Shown here: positions 52,874-61,681 of the stretch, in pieces
Layout of the letters: each line of letters begins with the position of its first letter
How positions within the stretch are numbered: the stretch's first letter is position 1
From: Aurantibacter aestuarii
Lineage (GTDB): Bacteria > Bacteroidota > Bacteroidia > Flavobacteriales > Flavobacteriaceae
NCBI RefSeq assembly: GCF_003008425.1
Contig: NZ_PXOQ01000015.1
Span: 186,001 to 250,000, forward strand
Direction of reading: 5' to 3'
Length of the DNA stretch: 64,000 bases
Notes under the pieces: generated by a model
Told to the model about the DNA's origin: nothing
Databases searched by the model: none
Seen by the model: the letters and a program-made list of their open reading frames with translations, nothing else
Position numbers and translations under genes: made by a program

Positions 52874-54703
52874 ATGAAATTAAAAGTTTTCTTATTAAGC
52901 TTACTTATACCAATGTTTACTTTTGGTCAACTAGATTCTATACAAAAGTTAGATGAAGTGGTATTAAGCGATGTAAAATTAAAACAGTTTACAAACACAC
53001 AAGCCACTCAGGTTATAAAAGATAGTGTCTTAAAACGTACTAGTGCAGACTTAACCACGCTTTTAAATTATAATACACCTATTTATTTTAAAGAAAATGG
53101 TTTAGGTATGGTATCCTCACCATCTTTTCGAGGTTCTACAGCTCAACAAACTGCTGTGATTTGGAACGGGATAAATATAAATTCTCAAACCACAGGACAA
53201 ACCGATTTTAATACCATCTCTACCAGAAACTACAATCAATTAGAAGTAAGAAGTGGAGGAGGAAGCGTACTTTATGGCAGTGGAGCAATTGGTGGTACTA
53301 TTCACCTAAAAAATAATTTAAGATTTAGCGAAGGTTTTAAAAACGAAGTGTCTTTTAACGCGGGTAGTTTTGATACGTATAATGGTAATTATAAATTATC
53401 ATTTTCAGATGATAAATTGAGTATTAATGGTGGTGTTAATTTTTTAAAATCTGATAATGATTTTCCTTATTTTAAAAAAGATCGAAAAAATTTAAACGGA
53501 CAATTTTATAATTCAGATTTTAATATAAGTGTTGGCTATAATATTGATGATACAAACCGCATACAGTATCATAACAATGTTTATATAGGGAGCAGGCACT
53601 TTTCATTACAAATTCCAAGAGAAAATAAAACAAAATACGACAATTTCGATACTAGAAATTTAGTGGTTTGGACCAGCCAGTTTAGCAAATGGACTTCTAA
53701 TTTAAGATTGGCGTATTTAACGGAGTCTTATGATTATTACCCTGATATAGACAGTGAAATGTCTTCTGGCAGTGAAGTGAAAACTATTATTGCAAAATAC
53801 GATGTCAATTATCAATTATCGGATAAAATAACCATAAATCCTGTGGTGGATTTTACCCAAAATGATGGTGAAGGAACAAATATTGCACAAATAAAACGAC
53901 AAATTGGTGGCGGAAGTTTATTGCTAAAACATCAATTTTTAGATAAGGCTTTATATGAAGCTTCCGTAAGAAAAGAAATTACAGATACTTACGAAAGTCC
54001 TGTTTTATATCACTTAGGTTTACAATTTAATATTTTTAAACCTTATACATTAAAATTAAATGTATCTAAAAATTTTAGGATTCCAACTTTTAATGATTTG
54101 TATTGGGATACCGGAGGAAACCTCGATTTACTACCGGAAACTGCCCAGCAGTATGAAGTAAGCCATGAGTTTAATTTTAAATGGTTAACATTTGGTGTAA
54201 CAGGTTATTATAATGACATTACCAACATGATTCGTTGGATACCTACGGGTGGTTTTTGGAAACCAGAAAATATTGATGAAGTCGAGACTATGGGTATAGA
54301 AAGTAAGCTGCAACTTAATAAAAAGTTTGGCAACCATAACATTACGTTAAACTCAACTTACGGGTATACGGTTTCAGAAAATAAAGCAACCTCAAAGCAG
54401 CTAATATATGTGCCACTTCACAAATTTAATGCTTCAGTAGCCTACCAATTTAAAGGGTTTACTACGTTTTATGAATATCTCTTTGTAGATGATGTGTTTT
54501 CTACATCAGACCATTTAAAGAAATTTCAAGTAGATGCATACCAAATTTCAAATATTGGTGCAGAGTGCATTTTTATTAAGAAAAACAGACAGTTAACTAT
54601 TGGCTTAAAAGCTAAAAATGTTTTCAATGTAGACTACCAAGCGGTTTTAGGTCGCAACATGCCAGGAATTAATTACAATACTTATATAAACCTTAAATTT
54701 TAA
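52874..54703 (+). CDS. btuB: BtuB-like TonB-dependent cobalamin receptor
   Basis: A 609-residue outer-membrane receptor. After the signal peptide (MKLKVFLLSLLIPMFTFGQ) and a TonB-box-like stretch (KLDEVVLSDVK) comes the plug domain, with SSPSFRGSTAQQTAVIWNGI and GGGSVLYGSGAIGGTIHL, then a 22-strand type barrel ending in the aromatic strand YNTYINLKF. The cobalamin riboswitch in its leader makes B12 the ligand. The length is like E. coli BtuB (about 600), and there is no SusC-type N-terminal carboxypeptidase-like domain. Confidence 0.92.
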   Translation: MKLKVFLLSLLIPMFTFGQLDSIQKLDEVVLSDVKLKQFTNTQATQVIKDSVLKRTSADLTTLLNYNTPIYFKENGLGMVSSPSFRGSTAQQTAVIWNGININSQTTGQTDFNTISTRNYNQLEVRSGGGSVLYGSGAIGGTIHLKNNLRFSEGFKNEVSFNAGSFDTYNGNYKLSFSDDKLSINGGVNFLKSDNDFPYFKKDRKNLNGQFYNSDFNISVGYNIDDTNRIQYHNNVYIGSRHFSLQIPRENKTKYDNFDTRNLVVWTSQFSKWTSNLRLAYLTESYDYYPDIDSEMSSGSEVKTIIAKYDVNYQLSDKITINPVVDFTQNDGEGTNIAQIKRQIGGGSLLLKHQFLDKALYEASVRKEITDTYESPVLYHLGLQFNIFKPYTLKLNVSKNFRIPTFNDLYWDTGGNLDLLPETAQQYEVSHEFNFKWLTFGVTGYYNDITNMIRWIPTGGFWKPENIDEVETMGIESKLQLNKKFGNHNITLNSTYGYTVSENKATSKQLIYVPLHKFNASVAYQFKGFTTFYEYLFVDDVFSTSDHLKKFQVDAYQISNIGAECIFIKKNRQLTIGLKAKNVFNVDYQAVLGRNMPGINYNTYINLKF

Positions 54704-54714
54704 ACAATTAACAA

Positions 54715-55779
54715 ATGAAACTTTTAAACAGATTTTTAGGATTAGCTATACTTCTAGCTTTATTTACAACGTCATGTAGTAGTGATGATGATGGTATTAA
54801 TGTAGGTCAGTCGCCATCTGTGCCATTAGGTGCTTACGAGAATGGAACCTTTATTTTAAATGAAGGATCTAGTGCTGCAACTGCTGGTGTAGATTTTTTA
54901 AGTGATGCAGGTGTTTTAACTAGTGATGTATTTAGAATTGAAAATCCAGATGAAGATGAATTGGGACTGTTTTTACAAAACATATTTTTTGATGACACAA
55001 GAGCTTTTATAATTTCTGGCGGAACTAGTTCAATTACAGTTGTAAACCGTTATACGTTTAAATTTATTACTAGCATAGAAACCAATTTAGACAACCCGAG
55101 ATATGGGATTGTAGTTAATGGAAAAGCATACGTTACAAATCAAGCTGGATTTTCAACAGGTGCAGATGATTTTGTAACGGTTATTAACTTATCTAACTAT
55201 TCAACATCAACTGTTTTGATAGGCGACTATGTAGATAGAATTACTTTTGCGGGCGATAAAGTGGTTATAGCAAATGGTGCATTTGGAAGTGGAAATGGAG
55301 TTACTTTCTTAAATACCACAAATAATTCTTTTCAGACTTTAGATTTAGGAGCAGGAAATTCTCCAAATTCTTTAATTGCAGTAAATGATAACGTATATGC
55401 ATTAACAGGAAACAACAAATTTTTTCAAATAGATGCTAATACAGCTACCTTATCAAGTACTTTAGACATTCCAGCAGCTATTAGTGGTGTTAAAAATTTA
55501 CAGATAGAAAATGATGAGGTTTATTTTACTGCAGATACTTCTGTTTATAGTTTTGGTTTAGGAGACACTACAGTCTCTACAACTCCATTATTTACTTATA
55601 ATTCTACATCTCAGTTTGGGGCAATGTATGGTTTTTCTGTTTCAGATAACTCTATATTTGTTGGAGATGCAGGCGATTTTGCATCTGCAGGAACCTTTTT
55701 TGAATATACAACTGCAGGTACTTTGGTAGATAGCTATACATCGAGTGGAGTAGGACCAAATGGATTTTATAAAAACTAA
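54715..55779 (+). CDS. BtuG-like beta-propeller surface lipoprotein
   Basis: A 354-residue lipoprotein (lipobox TTSCSSDDD, Cys at residue 21, followed by the acidic run used as a surface-export signal in Bacteroidota). The body is a YncE/DUF5074-type beta-propeller: GTFILNEG, SITVVNRYTFKFI, PRYGIVVNGKAYVTN, SPNSLIAVNDNVYALTG and similar repeated blades. It lies 11 bases after btuB under the same riboswitch. In Bacteroides, BtuG is a surface propeller lipoprotein that binds B12 very tightly and passes it to BtuB; this gene is the likely counterpart, though sequence identity was not tested. Confidence 0.8.
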   Translation: MKLLNRFLGLAILLALFTTSCSSDDDGINVGQSPSVPLGAYENGTFILNEGSSAATAGVDFLSDAGVLTSDVFRIENPDEDELGLFLQNIFFDDTRAFIISGGTSSITVVNRYTFKFITSIETNLDNPRYGIVVNGKAYVTNQAGFSTGADDFVTVINLSNYSTSTVLIGDYVDRITFAGDKVVIANGAFGSGNGVTFLNTTNNSFQTLDLGAGNSPNSLIAVNDNVYALTGNNKFFQIDANTATLSSTLDIPAAISGVKNLQIENDEVYFTADTSVYSFGLGDTTVSTTPLFTYNSTSQFGAMYGFSVSDNSIFVGDAGDFASAGTFFEYTTAGTLVDSYTSSGVGPNGFYKN

Positions 55780-55804
55780 ACATATATTAATTATATTAAA
55801 TAAT

Positions 55805-55834
55805 AAAAAGACGACTTATTTAAGTCGTCTTTTT
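55805..55834. terminator. Bidirectional terminator of the btuB operon and the DUF71 gene
   Basis: AAAAAGACGACTT (55805-55817) and AAGTCGTCTTTTT (55822-55834) form a perfect 13-base-pair stem with loop ATTT. It lies between two converging genes and has A/T runs on both sides, so it can end transcription from each. Confidence 0.9.
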
Positions 55835-56535
55835 TAGTTTAGTAATATATCGCAAAACCAGAATCCTGTTTTTGTTGTATTGTTATTTGGAGTTTCGTAT
55901 TCTCTGTATGTTTTTTCGCCTAGTTCAAAATTAATTGGTTTTTTAAATATTGGTCCATCAAAGCAAAAGGTATGAAACTCTCCATTTTCTCCGCAAGGAT
56001 CTACATGTTCTGGAAGTTGATCTATGAGATCTTGTGTAATGGTTTGTCCAACAAAATCTTCAGAAAAATATTCTGCTTTTGCACAAACAACAACGGTTTT
56101 AAATCCTAATTCTAAAAACTGAGTAATAAGTTGCTTTGTGTCTTTTTTCCAAAGCGGGTATATAGCTTTTATACCATAAGGATTTAAGTTGGTATCTCTA
56201 TAAGCTTTTAAATCCTCCAGAAAAATATCGCCAAAACCGCAATACGTAAAGTTTTGAGCTTTTAATAGACTCATTTCTTTGGTCATTATGCGTTCGTAAT
56301 CTTCCATACTTGGCATTTCGGGTAACTCAATGGTATGTAGTTGAAGCTGTAATGATTTAGCCTGAGCTTCTAAAACTTCTCGTCTTAATCCGTGCATACT
56401 CACTCTGTTGTAATGGCTATTAATAGTAGTTATTAATAGTTGTATGTCGTAATCAGGGTTTTTCAGCATTAAAAAAAGCGCAAATGCTGAGTCTTTACCA
56501 GAACTCCAGTTAAAATACGTTTTATGAATCTTCAT
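55834..56535 (-). CDS. Dph6/DUF71-type PP-loop ATP pyrophosphatase
   Basis: A 233-residue protein. The PP-loop FNWSSGKDSAFAL (SGGKDS-like, written SSGKDS) binds ATP; MHGLRREVLEAQAKSLQL and YCGFGDIFLEDLKAYRD, followed by YPLWKKDTKQLITQFLELGF, are the family signatures of diphthine-ammonia ligase (PF01902). Bacteria have no diphthamide, so the true reaction is an unknown amide or adenylation step. Genes of this type are found near B12 uptake genes in several Bacteroidota, as here, which hints at a role in cobamide handling (inference). Confidence 0.8.
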   Translation of the reverse strand: MKIHKTYFNWSSGKDSAFALFLMLKNPDYDIQLLITTINSHYNRVSMHGLRREVLEAQAKSLQLQLHTIELPEMPSMEDYERIMTKEMSLLKAQNFTYCGFGDIFLEDLKAYRDTNLNPYGIKAIYPLWKKDTKQLITQFLELGFKTVVVCAKAEYFSEDFVGQTITQDLIDQLPEHVDPCGENGEFHTFCFDGPIFKKPINFELGEKTYREYETPNNNTTKTGFWFCDILLN

Positions 56536-56537
56536 GC

Positions 56538-57938
56538 TTATTTTGGTAATTCATTTAAATACATATCATAACCAAATGGTATTAAATCTGCTTTATGAAT
56601 AACATTTTTTGCAGGTTTTACAAGTTGTGGTTGTGCCTGTCTATTTAAAGCATCAATTTGAGCTATTGCTTCAGCTAATAATGGTTCATTCATATCTCCT
56701 AATATACCCAGATTAAAAACATCTTCGGGTAAATTAGTTTGTGGTGTGATTCCAGAAACAGGAACACCAACATTATTCACATCGGTTGTAGCTGCTACTA
56801 GAGGTTGCATAGCATACAAATGTGTAGGATTAACTTGGGATCTTGAAAAATCTGGAGAATCGTATAAAGTAACGGATGCTTGAGATTTTCCAACGGTATT
56901 GGTTCCAATCTGCACTACATTTATGTAAGCTTTAAGACTGTTGATAATCATTTCACTTGCAGAAGCGGTATTGCCAGAAGTAAGAACATAAACTTTAGAA
57001 AGGTTTAGACTGTTTATAGTTTCACCATCAAAACTGTTGGTAAAATTATAGGCAACATTATTAGCACTTAACAAGCTATTGTAATTTAATCTAGAAAATG
57101 TTTGCCCGTTAAATTGCCCAGTAATCATACTTGCTAATAAGGTTGCCGAATTTACAGAACCACCAGGATTGTATCGTAAATCTAAAACCAGCTGGTCTAT
57201 ATTACTAGACGCAAAGTTGCCAAATGCCGCATTAAGTTGTGAGTTAAAGTTTGCAGTAAAACCATTGTACATTAAATAGCCAACAGTTTCGGTATCTACA
57301 GTAAAGGTATTGCTTATAAAAACAGGATTTTCGTTATAAACCTGTTTACTAAGTGTAATGGTTTGTCCGTTTGGTTCTACTTGGTCTGTTGTCGCATTAT
57401 AAGTGGCTAAATTTATGCTGTAGGTATCATTACTTAAAAGTGTTCTAAAGTTAGAAACCGTTAAATTAGTATTATTAATAGCTGTAAATAACATTCCTCT
57501 GGTAACGCCTTGTGATGAAGCACTCGTATTAGGTAAAACATATTTTACAAAACCAAAAATATCATCACCACTTGGAGTTGTTCTTATAAGGCCAAATTCC
57601 ATTCCATTGGTAGTACTTAAACCTTGAAACTGTTGCTCTAAAGCTAAATAGTCATTTGTTAGCCAACTAAATCTATCAACATTTTGTCGGTCAAAAATTA
57701 GATTTTCAAAAAAATCTTCAGGACTGCTTTGGCTCAAATAAGATTGATAGTCGCTAGAGGCTGTTTTATCATTTACTAAGTCGGGAACGTTTTCATTATA
57801 TAAATAATAGGTTCTTAAACCTCTGTAAATAAAATCGTTTATATCAGTATTAGAGACCGGATTATCATCTAAATCTGTTGCACAATTAAAGGATATAGTA
57901 ATAAGAAAAAAGCTTAATATTTTTTTTAAATTCTTCAT
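56538..57938 (-). CDS. S41-family C-terminal-processing protease, lipoprotein
   Basis: A 466-residue lipoprotein (ILSFFLITISFNCATD, Cys about 18). A PDZ-like region (GFVKYVLPNTSASSQGVTRGMLFTAINN) precedes the S41 peptidase core, where VLDLRYNPGGSVNSATLLASM and VYVLTSGNTASASEMIINSLKAY carry the catalytic Ser (in T-A-S-A-S-E). The Lys usually four turns later is probably in NTVGKSQ. It likely degrades or trims proteins at the outer envelope. The start is ATG at 57938; a TTG two codons upstream is less likely. It is two bases upstream of the DUF71 gene. Confidence 0.85.
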   Translation of the reverse strand: MKNLKKILSFFLITISFNCATDLDDNPVSNTDINDFIYRGLRTYYLYNENVPDLVNDKTASSDYQSYLSQSSPEDFFENLIFDRQNVDRFSWLTNDYLALEQQFQGLSTTNGMEFGLIRTTPSGDDIFGFVKYVLPNTSASSQGVTRGMLFTAINNTNLTVSNFRTLLSNDTYSINLATYNATTDQVEPNGQTITLSKQVYNENPVFISNTFTVDTETVGYLMYNGFTANFNSQLNAAFGNFASSNIDQLVLDLRYNPGGSVNSATLLASMITGQFNGQTFSRLNYNSLLSANNVAYNFTNSFDGETINSLNLSKVYVLTSGNTASASEMIINSLKAYINVVQIGTNTVGKSQASVTLYDSPDFSRSQVNPTHLYAMQPLVAATTDVNNVGVPVSGITPQTNLPEDVFNLGILGDMNEPLLAEAIAQIDALNRQAQPQLVKPAKNVIHKADLIPFGYDMYLNELPK

Positions 57939-58056
57939 AATCAAAATTAATAGTTAAAGATAATTATATATTTTTTTAATTGTCATGTAACAAAATTCTT
58001 TTTTATTCGTCGTAATAACATAAGCAACCTAACCAGTGCTTTAAATCAAACCAAAA

Positions 58057-58566
58057 ATGAAACAAACCGAGTTCTTACATATTGTAATGCCTTTTAAGGA
58101 CAAGGTGTTTAGGCTTGCAAAGCGTTTGTTAGTTTCTAAAGATGAAGCAGAGGATGCCACACAAGAAGTTATATTAAAATTATGGCAAAATAAAGAGGCC
58201 ATAAAAAAATATAAAAATGTTGAAGCATTCGCTATGACTATGACCAAGAATTTTTGCTTTGATAAGTTAAAATCTAAACAAGCTCAAAACCTTAAAATAG
58301 TTCATAGCAATTATAAGGACGAAACAATTAGTTTACAAAGAAAGTTAGAAGTTAATGATGCATTAGAACGTGTTAAAAAACTAATAGAAGCTTTGCCAGA
58401 ACAGCAAAAATTAGTGATACAATTAAGAGATATCGAACAGTATGAGTTTAATGAAATAGAGGAGATGTTAGAGATGAAAGCGGGCACCATTAGAGTGTTA
58501 TTATCTAGAGCAAGAAAAACCATACGACAACAATTAATACAAGCCCATAATTATGGAATTAAATAA
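58057..58566 (+). CDS. ECF RNA polymerase sigma factor
   Basis: A 169-residue group 4 sigma factor. Region 2 is VFRLAKRLLVSKDEAEDATQEVILKLWQNKEAI and AFAMTMTKNFCFDKLKS; region 4 is ALPEQQKLVIQLRDIEQYEFNEIEEML, then the recognition helix KAGTIRVLLSRARKTI. It overlaps the next gene by 14 bases, so its output is tied to the putative anti-sigma factor. The adjoining DUF4252 genes are its likely regulon or sensors. Confidence 0.9.
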   Translation: MKQTEFLHIVMPFKDKVFRLAKRLLVSKDEAEDATQEVILKLWQNKEAIKKYKNVEAFAMTMTKNFCFDKLKSKQAQNLKIVHSNYKDETISLQRKLEVNDALERVKKLIEALPEQQKLVIQLRDIEQYEFNEIEEMLEMKAGTIRVLLSRARKTIRQQLIQAHNYGIK

Positions 58567-59041
58567 AATAGAACAATTATTAGATAAATATTTAGAAGGA
58601 GAGACTTCGCTTAATGAAGAACAGACTTTGCAAGAGTTTTTTAACTCAAAACAGGTACCAAGTCACTTATTAAGCTATCAACCGCTTTTTAATTATTTTT
58701 CGAATGCTAAAACCGAAGTTTATTCTCAAGCACTACCATTAAAAAGTAAAACGCCAACAGTGTATAAGTGGTTTAGTGTAGCAGCAGTTATATTAATTTC
58801 GGCAGGAGTGTTCTTTAATTGGTCGGTTTCCAATGCCGATTTAGGAACGTTCAAAAAAGATGAAACTCAATTAGCGTATAATCAGTTTGTGGAGTCTATG
58901 CAAATGGTGTCTAAACACTTTAATAAAGGCACATCTCAAGTCAATTACTTACAAGCTATTAATACCGCTCAAGATCAAGTTAATTTTTTAAATGAACTAC
59001 AAAACCCTATTGGAAGAATAATTATAGTAAACAACGAATAA
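58553..59041 (+). CDS. Single-pass membrane protein, candidate anti-sigma factor
   Basis: A 162-residue protein: a cytoplasmic N-terminal part with IEQLLDKYLEGETSLNEEQTLQEFF, which is like the first helices of many anti-sigma factors, one membrane segment (about 71-89, WFSVAAVILISAGVFFNW) and a periplasmic C-terminal part. It overlaps the sigma gene by 14 bases. No zinc motif is present. The pattern sigma / single-pass protein matches the 22.6-23.6 kb operon in outline, but the proteins are not obviously homologous. Confidence 0.75.
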   Translation: MELNKIEQLLDKYLEGETSLNEEQTLQEFFNSKQVPSHLLSYQPLFNYFSNAKTEVYSQALPLKSKTPTVYKWFSVAAVILISAGVFFNWSVSNADLGTFKKDETQLAYNQFVESMQMVSKHFNKGTSQVNYLQAINTAQDQVNFLNELQNPIGRIIIVNNE

Positions 59042-59067
59042 CATAACAGTATTAAAACAATATAAAT

Positions 59068-59661
59068 ATGAAAACTCTAAACATAACTTTTAATCAAATG
59101 AAAAAATCTTTAACACTTTTAGCCTTAGCTTTACTTATTACATCAACAAGTATGGCGCAAGATATATTTAGTAAATATAGCGACAATGGGAAAGTTTCTT
59201 ATGTTTCTATTAAGCCTAAAATGTTTCAGTTATTAGCTAAAATGGATATTAATACAGACGATCCAGAAGCACAACAGTATTTAGATATGGTAAATAGCAT
59301 TACCAGTTTTAAAACACTTGCAACTCAAGATAAAGTGATTGCTTTAGATCTGGCAAAATGGGTTAAAGGGCAATCTACAAAACTTGAAGAATTGATGAAG
59401 GTTAAAGATAATGGTGTACAAATGACCTTTTATGTGAAGCAAGGAAAAGATGAAAACCATGTAAGCGAATTAATCATGTTTGTTGATGGTTTAACAGACA
59501 TAACTAAAAGCGCAAACGTAAATATTAATGGTCAGAACCGTAGTATCGATACGGTTGTAATTTCTCTGACAGGAGATATCGATTTAAATCAAATCTCTAA
59601 ATTAACTAGTAAAATGAATTTACCAGGTGGAAGTGCTTTAGAAAATAAATCTAAAAAATAA
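59068..59661 (+). CDS. DUF4252 exported protein
   Basis: A 197-residue protein with a signal peptide (MKKSLTLLALALLITSTSMAQ from the second ATG, 59098; the first ATG at 59068 adds ten residues, and either may be used). The mature part, DIFSKYSDNGKVSYVSIKPKMFQLL, then the central Lys-rich region and VVISLTGDIDLNQISKLTSK, matches the DUF4252 family, which is found in Bacteroidota beside ECF sigma operons. The function is unknown. Its stop overlaps the start of a second DUF4252 gene by one base. Confidence 0.8.
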   Translation: MKTLNITFNQMKKSLTLLALALLITSTSMAQDIFSKYSDNGKVSYVSIKPKMFQLLAKMDINTDDPEAQQYLDMVNSITSFKTLATQDKVIALDLAKWVKGQSTKLEELMKVKDNGVQMTFYVKQGKDENHVSELIMFVDGLTDITKSANVNINGQNRSIDTVVISLTGDIDLNQISKLTSKMNLPGGSALENKSKK

Positions 59662-60191
59662 TGAGGTCGATTTTAGCACTAGTTTTAATTGCACTCACTT
59701 TTTCGAGCTGTAAAAAAGAGGATTCCATACAAACATTTTTTGTAGAGCATCAAGAGCGACCAGATTACTCTGTAGTAGATGTCTCTTCGTCATTATTAGA
59801 TCTTGAAAAAACTAATTTAAATGTAGAAGAGCAAGAAGCTTTAGATAGCTTTGATAAATTACATATTCTACTTTACAAAGCAACAGATAGTACTCAAGAG
59901 GCTTACGAAAGTGAATTAAAAAAAATTAATAAAGTTTTTAAAAATAAAGCTTATCCGGAATTATTTGTATTTAACGATAATGGTACAAAATTTAAAATCC
60001 ATACTGTCGGAGAAAACGATGAAGTTGATGAGATTTTAGTATTGGCAAGTTCAAATCGAATGGGTTTTGCTGCGATAAGAGTTTTGGGAGACAATATGGA
60101 TGCCACTAAAATGGCAACGTTAGTGTCTAAAATTCAAAATTCTAATGCCAATAATGATAAGCTAAAAGGCATTATGAACTTTCTACAATAA
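59661..60191 (+). CDS. DUF4252 lipoprotein
   Basis: A 176-residue lipoprotein (MRSILALVLIALTFSSCKK, Cys at residue 17). It keeps the DUF4252 plan of its neighbour in shorter form: DYSVVDVSSSLLDL, a helical middle and FAAIRVLGDNMDATKMATLVSKIQ, which corresponds to the DIDLNQISKLTSK end of the previous protein. Two diverged copies side by side, one soluble and one lipid-anchored, suggest gene duplication and a shared periplasmic task. It is translationally coupled (TAATG) and ends at a terminator. Confidence 0.78.
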   Translation: MRSILALVLIALTFSSCKKEDSIQTFFVEHQERPDYSVVDVSSSLLDLEKTNLNVEEQEALDSFDKLHILLYKATDSTQEAYESELKKINKVFKNKAYPELFVFNDNGTKFKIHTVGENDEVDEILVLASSNRMGFAAIRVLGDNMDATKMATLVSKIQNSNANNDKLKGIMNFLQ

Positions 60192-60215
60192 AGTTTATAG
60201 TTTTGGTTAATGTAG

Positions 60216-60245
60216 AAAAGGCTTTCCGTAAAGGAAAGCCTTTTT
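60216..60245. terminator. Bidirectional terminator between the DUF4252 operon and purB
   Basis: AAAAGGCTTTCC (60216-60227) and GGAAAGCCTTTT (60233-60244) form a perfect 12-base-pair stem with a five-base loop and flanking A and T runs, between two converging genes. Confidence 0.88.
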
Positions 60246-60267
60246 GTTATTTAAAACGATTTAAAAT

Positions 60268-61611
60268 TTATATGCCTGTATAATTTGCAGGAGTTATGGC
60301 TTTTAATTCTGTTTTAATAGCATCGCTTACTTCTAATGTATCTATAAATTGTGCAATAGACGTTTGTGTAATAGCTTCATTAGTTCTAGTTAAACCTTTT
60401 AAAGCCTCATATGGATTTGGGTAAGCTTCACGTCTTAAAATAGTTTGTATAGCTTCAGCAACAACTGCCCAGTTATTTTCTAGGTCGTCTGCAAATTTAG
60501 ACTCGTTTAAAAGTAGCTTGTTTAAACCTTTAAGTGTACTTGCAAAACCAATTAAGGTATGGCCAAAAGGTACACCAACATTACGTAAAACGGTACTGTC
60601 TGTTAAATCACGTTGTAAACGAGATACAGGAAGTTTAGCCGATAAATGCTCAAAAATCGCATTTGCCAATCCTAAATTTCCTTCAGAATTTTCAAAATCT
60701 ATAGGATTTACCTTATGTGGCATGGCAGAAGACCCTACTTCACCAGCTTTTATTTTTTGTTTGAAATAATCCATAGACACATAAGTCCAAATATCTCGAT
60801 CTAAATCTATTAAAATAGTATTTAAACGCTTCATGGTATCAAATAAAGCCGCCATATGGTCATAATGCTCTATTTGAGTGGTAGGAAATGAGTGGTGTAA
60901 GCCAAGTTTTTCTTGTACAAAAGAGGTTCCAAATGCTTTCCAGTCTATGTCTGGATAAGCTACATGATGTGCGTTATAATTCCCAGTTGCACCACCAAAT
61001 TTTGCAGCACTAGGGATATCATTTAATAAATTAAATTGTTCTTTAAGTCGAACGGCAAATACTTCAATTTCTTTTCCTAATCGGGTAGGAGATGCAGGCT
61101 GTCCATGAGTACGAGCAAGCATAGGGATATGTGCCCAGTCTTTAGCTAATTCTTCAATTTTAGCTAAAACATTTAAATATTCCGGAACATAAACGTCGTT
61201 CATCGCGTCCTTTATACTTAAAGGAATGGCTGTGTTGTTTATATCCTGAGAGGTTAATCCGAAATGAATAAACTCTTTAAATTCACTTAGACCAAGTGTA
61301 TCAAACTGTTCTTTAATAAAATACTCTACCGCTTTAACATCGTGGTTAGTGACCTTTTCTATATCCTTAATAGCCTGAGCATTTTCGGTAGAAAAATTCT
61401 TGTAAATAGCTCTTAAGTCTTCAAAAGTAGACGGGTTAACCGACTTTAATTGAGGTAGAGGTGCTTCACATAAAGCAATAAAATATTCAATCTCTACTAA
61501 AACGCGGTATTTAATTAAGGCTTCTTCAGAAAAATAATTTTTTAATTGTTCTACTTTAGATCTATAACGTCCATCTATAGGAGAAATGGCATTTAGGGCT
61601 GATAATGACAT
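60268..61611 (-). CDS. purB: Adenylosuccinate lyase
   Basis: A 447-residue enzyme acting twice in purine synthesis, on SAICAR and on adenylosuccinate. The fumarase-superfamily signature is SSAMPHKVNPIDFENSEGN; TSQDINNTA and the catalytic His region RTHGQPASPTRLG are also present. MSLSALNAISPIDGRYRSKV is the typical N-terminus, so the start is ATG at 61611 and not ten codons earlier. A -7 promoter box lies 28 bases upstream. Confidence 0.95.
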   Translation of the reverse strand: MSLSALNAISPIDGRYRSKVEQLKNYFSEEALIKYRVLVEIEYFIALCEAPLPQLKSVNPSTFEDLRAIYKNFSTENAQAIKDIEKVTNHDVKAVEYFIKEQFDTLGLSEFKEFIHFGLTSQDINNTAIPLSIKDAMNDVYVPEYLNVLAKIEELAKDWAHIPMLARTHGQPASPTRLGKEIEVFAVRLKEQFNLLNDIPSAAKFGGATGNYNAHHVAYPDIDWKAFGTSFVQEKLGLHHSFPTTQIEHYDHMAALFDTMKRLNTILIDLDRDIWTYVSMDYFKQKIKAGEVGSSAMPHKVNPIDFENSEGNLGLANAIFEHLSAKLPVSRLQRDLTDSTVLRNVGVPFGHTLIGFASTLKGLNKLLLNESKFADDLENNWAVVAEAIQTILRREAYPNPYEALKGLTRTNEAITQTSIAQFIDTLEVSDAIKTELKAITPANYTGI

Positions 61612-61638
61612 AGTTTGTGTGTTGTGTTTTAAAAAAAG

Positions 61639-61646
61639 CAAATATA
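61639..61646 (-). promoter_or_regulatory. -7 box of the purB promoter
   Basis: The minus strand reads TATATTTG, the same -7 element as at rpmH, 27 bases upstream of the purB ATG. The -33 element is not clear. Confidence 0.5.
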
Positions 61647-61681
61647 ACCAACTCTGCTAAAAAAGGAATTATTAAACCCGA

